Assembly: GCA_018398765.1 (NCBI GenBank)
Contig: JAHBMJ010005856.1
Span: 83,019-102,964, forward strand
DNA from: Chromera velia
Taxonomy: Eukaryota; Sar; Chromeraceae
DNA length: 19,946 nucleotides
Direction: 5' to 3'
Shown piece by piece: positions 17,308 to 19,946 of this stretch. The stretch's first letter is position 1, and every line of letters starts with the position of its first letter. The notes below the pieces were generated by a model, which was not told where the DNA came from, did no database searches, and saw nothing but the letters and a program-made list of their open reading frames with translations. Made by a program: the position numbers and the translations under genes.

Positions 17308-18815
17308 CACACAAACAAATCATACGGATCCATCAGACTGTTTTGGGATGGAAATGGAATCCTTCCGTGTACAGAAGGTTTCCTGCCCCCTGGCTGTCTT
17401 TGTCTCTTTGTGTGAAGACCCTGAAGTCGTAAAGTCTGCCTCTCTTTCTGTCTGTCTGTCTGTCTGTCTGTTAGTCAGTCAGTCAGTCAGAAAGGAAAGA
17501 AAGAAACAGAAAGAACATATAGTCTGTCTGTATGCCTGTTTACAGTGATAATGTGTATTTGCAGCGGAAGAAAAGAAAGCAGAGAGTCTGTCTGTCTGTC
17601 TGTATGCGTGTGGATGAGTCTTTCGGCCTCCGCGACTTCTGTTCTTTTGAGAATTTGCCCAACACAACAGTGCAGGCAGGACGGACGGAAGTTTCCACCC
17701 ATTCCATTCTTCGTCTGAACGTGTCTTCTGAGACGGCCTCCCTGTCTCTGTGTGTGCGTACAGAAAATTCCCGATGTTGACCTCTCATCCACCGTGCTCC
17801 TCTTTCCTTCAGAAGTAAGTCCGTCAAAACAATACTTCAAGTTCGAGCTAGATTCATTCCGTTCAATACTCATGTCCACAACTCGTCCCTGTCTTTCTTC
17901 GGGAGTCTCTCTGTTGATTCAGCGGACAGAAAGAACGAAAGAAAGAAAGAAAGAAAGAAAGAAAGAAACACAAATAGATGGATGGATGGATGGATAGATG
18001 GAGGGCTTCCAGTAGAAACAAAAGACATCTTCTCATCGTGCTTGTCCTCCACGAAGATCTCAAGCCATCTGTTCAGCTTTGTTTTCTTCTTTCTCCGTCC
18101 TTGTCTTTTTTTCCCTTTGTTGTTGTTTGCCTACTTCCCTGGGCTCCCTCATTCATCCATAAATTCTCGTAGTCGAACGTTCCTCTTCTTTTTCTCTTAA
18201 GGGACAAGACGACGTAGACGGAACTCCAGAGCAGCCGGTTCACTTTAGTTCATCGCATTCACCCCTGCTGTCTGTTTTACCCTTTCAGGACGCATTGGAA
18301 GCAACCAAAATTGACTGGAGACCCATAAACACTCTAGTCGTGGTCGACTGTACTTGGAACCAAACTTTCGTCAGTCAGACAGGCAGTCAGACAGACAATT
18401 GATTCCACGAAGTGCAGCATTGAAACAATCGGTCGTATTCCCTTCCAAGATCTCATTTTTGCTCCTTCCTCTTCCTTCTCTTCTCACCTCGATCTGGGGC
18501 CCTTATTTTTCTCTGTCAACACCCACGGGAGTTGGGGGGGGGAGGGAGAAGGCATAGCGGACCGAGAGCACTCTGACAGGAACTGTCTATCTCTCTGGGA
18601 TGTTCCTTTTTGTTACAGAGGCACATTCTGCAGTTAGGATGCAAAAACAGTGTCCAATAATGTATGGTTGAGAACAAGACACGCAGAAGAAAATGAACTT
18701 TGTCGTCGCCACGAAGTCCCAAGTACGTGATAGAGAGGACAGAGAGGAAGAGGGTGGTGATTGAGCTGTCTGCTCTCAAACTCCCTTCCCCCCCTTCTTC
18801 CTCGACCATCGGTTC

Positions 18816-18848
<33 letters not shown>

Positions 18849-19705
18849 AATTGGAGCGAGGGAGCGCGCATGAGTGAGTGCATGCATGCCTGCAGGGGGT
18901 GATGCTGGACCCCAAACTCCAAGCGATGCGGAAAGTGAAACTTCAGGGGTGCAAAACGAGAAACTGGAGGTAGGTGAGCAGCAAGAAAGAAGCAGATTGA
19001 AGGAAGAAAATGGTTCTTGAATATCAATTCGACAATTTGGCCTGCAGGACACAACGACCGGCCATGTAAAACAAGAAGTCCAAAGTAAGCTTAGCATTAA
19101 CAACAACAAGAGCAAACAAGGTGGCGTGATCGAGACATGCAATCAAATTTTCTCTCTGTCAGACGATCATGTACGGACGAGGGATAGATAAAGGAGGAGG
19201 TGGAAGTGAGGGCATGGCTTCCGTGGTGAAGAACTCATTCTGAGATCGAAAGCCTCCCTCGTCTTTCAGCTTTCAAACTTTCTTTTTTCCTGTCCCTTCC
19301 TGCTCTTCTAGCATTGATTGGTCTTTTTTGTTTTCTCTCTCTTTGCCTCGATTGGTGTCCGCCCCCGCAGAATAATTCGGAGACCGAACTCGGAATTCTT
19401 TCTTTCCACGGTGGTCGGTCGGTTTGTATTCATATGTTGCGATTCATTCGTGCACACCTGGACTGAATGTGCAGCCTCTCATTTTGTCTTCTTCGATTTT
19501 CTTCCGGTGCGCTCATTTGACGTTTTTGTCTGCTTGTTGTGGCAGGTAGTGTCATGCTCTATTTTGATAGTATGAGTCTATGCATATATCTACTGCTCAG
19601 TATTCCGACCTGTTTCTTCTTCTCCCTGTCCCTCGTGTACAATTCAGGAGGCCACGTATTTTCTCCTGAGAGAGCGTCAGATGTCTCTGGAATCGCAGGA
19701 AGGCG
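15159..19705 (+). CDS. DTWD1: DTW-domain tRNA-uridine aminocarboxypropyltransferase, DTWD1-like (3' end beyond window)
   Basis: In the known family, this enzyme moves the 3-amino-3-carboxypropyl group of S-adenosylmethionine to uridine in the tRNA D-loop (acp3U). Exons: 15159-15438, 15912-15992, 16576-16616, 17149-17198, 17764-17814, 18289-18369, 18896-18969, 19371-19413, 19648-19705. All eight junctions keep phase. Motifs in order: EKCATCGKTQK joined to YYCYRCMAPVG (two CxxC pairs); VDLPLKV; VIRHPKEKPGKSSAI; PMRILAPRHVEIHDFP; STVLLFPSEDALEA; TLVVVDCTWNQTF (the DxTW signature); MLDPKLQAMRKVKLQGCK; NWR; EFFLSTVEATYFLL. From my recollection of human DTWD1, spacing between DxTW, WR and LST matches residue for residue. 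The N-terminus is charged (MGRKDKSNRRED, possible ATG at 15179), but an upstream exon cannot be excluded because the acceptor at 15158 is good. The usual YDNLLFF block is missing and should lie past 19,946. Every coding exon is free of stops, so the gene looks intact. Confidence 0.82.
16011..16104 (+). other. G-tract cluster in DTWD1-like intron 2, quadruplex-prone
   Basis: Many runs of three to ten G lie on the coding strand, starting 19 bases after the donor at 15993. They would remain G-rich in the pre-mRNA. The open frame continuing through them (Gly/Glu-rich) is intronic, because the HPKEKPGKS exon must follow directly. Confidence 0.7.
17270..17304 (+). repeat. CT tract in DTWD1-like intron 4
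   Basis: A long perfect CT run on the coding strand lies within intron 17199-17763. It is about 460 bases from the acceptor, so it is not the pyrimidine tract of that splice site. Confidence 0.95.
17448..17602 (+). repeat. TCTG / TCAG tetranucleotide clusters
   Basis: TCTG units (17448-17471) switch to GTCA units (17473-17490); a second TCTG cluster lies at 17584-17602. All are intronic, in the intron before the STVLLFPSE exon. They contain many GTCAG sequences, the same pentamer used as a real donor elsewhere in this gene. Confidence 0.9.
17936..18001 (+). repeat. AAAG array followed by GATG array
   Basis: AAAG units at 17936-17968 are followed by GATG units at 17977-18001, within the intron between the FPSE exon and the DALEATKIDW exon (17815-18288). 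The minus strand of 18005-18080 shows a natural-looking open frame (NRWLEIFVEDKHDEKMSF), but no splice signals support it. Confidence 0.9.
18817..18846 (+). repeat. CT tract in DTWD1-like intron 6
   Basis: A perfect CT run on the coding strand ends about 50 bases before the acceptor TGCCTGCAG at 18895. It is close enough to act as an extended pyrimidine tract for the MLDPKLQ exon. Confidence 0.9.
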
Positions 19706-19946
19706 GTGGGTCATTTTGTTGTATCTCCGTTTCTTGTAAATCACCAGTCTAGGGCATTGAACGCAAAAGATGTTCAAACAAAACAAAGAAAGAAGGCAGC
19801 GGACAGGATCGGAAGGAAGGAAGGGACGATAGAGGAAGGGCGCGCGGACTGCGGAAAGATATATGGAGGCAGTCTTGTGTCTTTCGATTTCGCATCCCTT
19901 GCGTTTTCGTTGCCGCGCTCTCTTTCTCTCTCTCCCCACCCCCCTC
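19706..19946. other. Intron of the DTWD1-like gene running off the window
   Basis: It starts at the donor GTGGGT (19706). The final 45 bases are nearly pure pyrimidine (TCTCTTTCTCTCTCTCC and then C-rich), as expected just upstream of an acceptor, so the next exon probably starts within a few bases past the window end. Confidence 0.5.

Noticed and set aside
18202-18237. Possible 36-base exon GQDDVDGTPEQP between the FPSE exon and the DALEATKIDW exon
   Set aside because: Joining FPSE directly to DALEA restores the family-like FPSEDAL block. The extra exon would leave an intron of only 51 bases with a donor (GTTCAC) outside the local consensus.
18622-18665. Acceptor TTTTGTTACAG followed by an open frame (AHSAVRMQKQCPIMYG)
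   Set aside because: The DCTWNQTF exon joined directly to GVMLDPKLQ gives the exact family spacing, so this lies in an intron.
19049-19189. Microexon (TQRPA) or a C-terminal exon ending HVRTRDR
   Set aside because: Skipping it makes the WR to LST spacing equal to human DTWD1. The longer frame belongs to a different reading frame of the preceding exon.

Overview
The window looks like nuclear DNA from an intron-rich, microsatellite-rich eukaryote, probably a protist or alga. I see no bacterial gene layout, no operons and no rRNA. Many long tetranucleotide tracts, decayed non-LTR (LINE) and LTR-type retroelement relics, and small exons (about 40-280 nt) split by introns of a few hundred bases would suit a chromerid or other alveolate. 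That placement is an inference; nothing here names the species.

Layout. 1-984: the edge of an unidentified plus-strand host gene, with a donor at base 11 and a possible last exon at 783-984, separated by a purine-rich repetitive intron. 1,130-2,307: low-complexity DNA, mostly GAAT/GACT tetranucleotide arrays and a TA tract. 2,353-3,970: 3' part of a LINE on the minus strand (copy 1). 4,777-7,277: a second, plus-strand LINE relic (copy 2) running from the reverse transcriptase to its 3' tail. 8,165-10,683: a third plus-strand LINE relic (copy 3), related to copy 2 and head-to-tail with it. 11,299-12,057: a minus-strand retrotransposon Gag relic. 12,981-14,613: a proposed minus-strand host gene of unknown function with six exons. 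15,159 to beyond the right part of the window: a plus-strand host gene that I reconstruct exon by exon as a DTW-domain protein of the DTWD1 type, a tRNA-uridine aminocarboxypropyltransferase. Its last exon or exons lie past the window edge. The two host genes are divergent and share a 545-bp intergenic stretch.

The best-supported new result is the DTWD1-like gene. Nine exons join in phase and reproduce the order of the family's motifs: paired Cys motifs, LPLK, HPxExxGKS, the FPSE block, DxTW, LSTxEA. All of its donors fit GTNRG, often with an unusual C at +3, and all acceptors are CAG. The retroelement relics share a second theme: short tandem duplications of 10-20 bp sit exactly where reading frames break or stop. 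I found no CRISPR array, phage, toxin or defence system. The window reads as retroelement-rich intergenic DNA beside ordinary host genes, not as a new multi-gene system.
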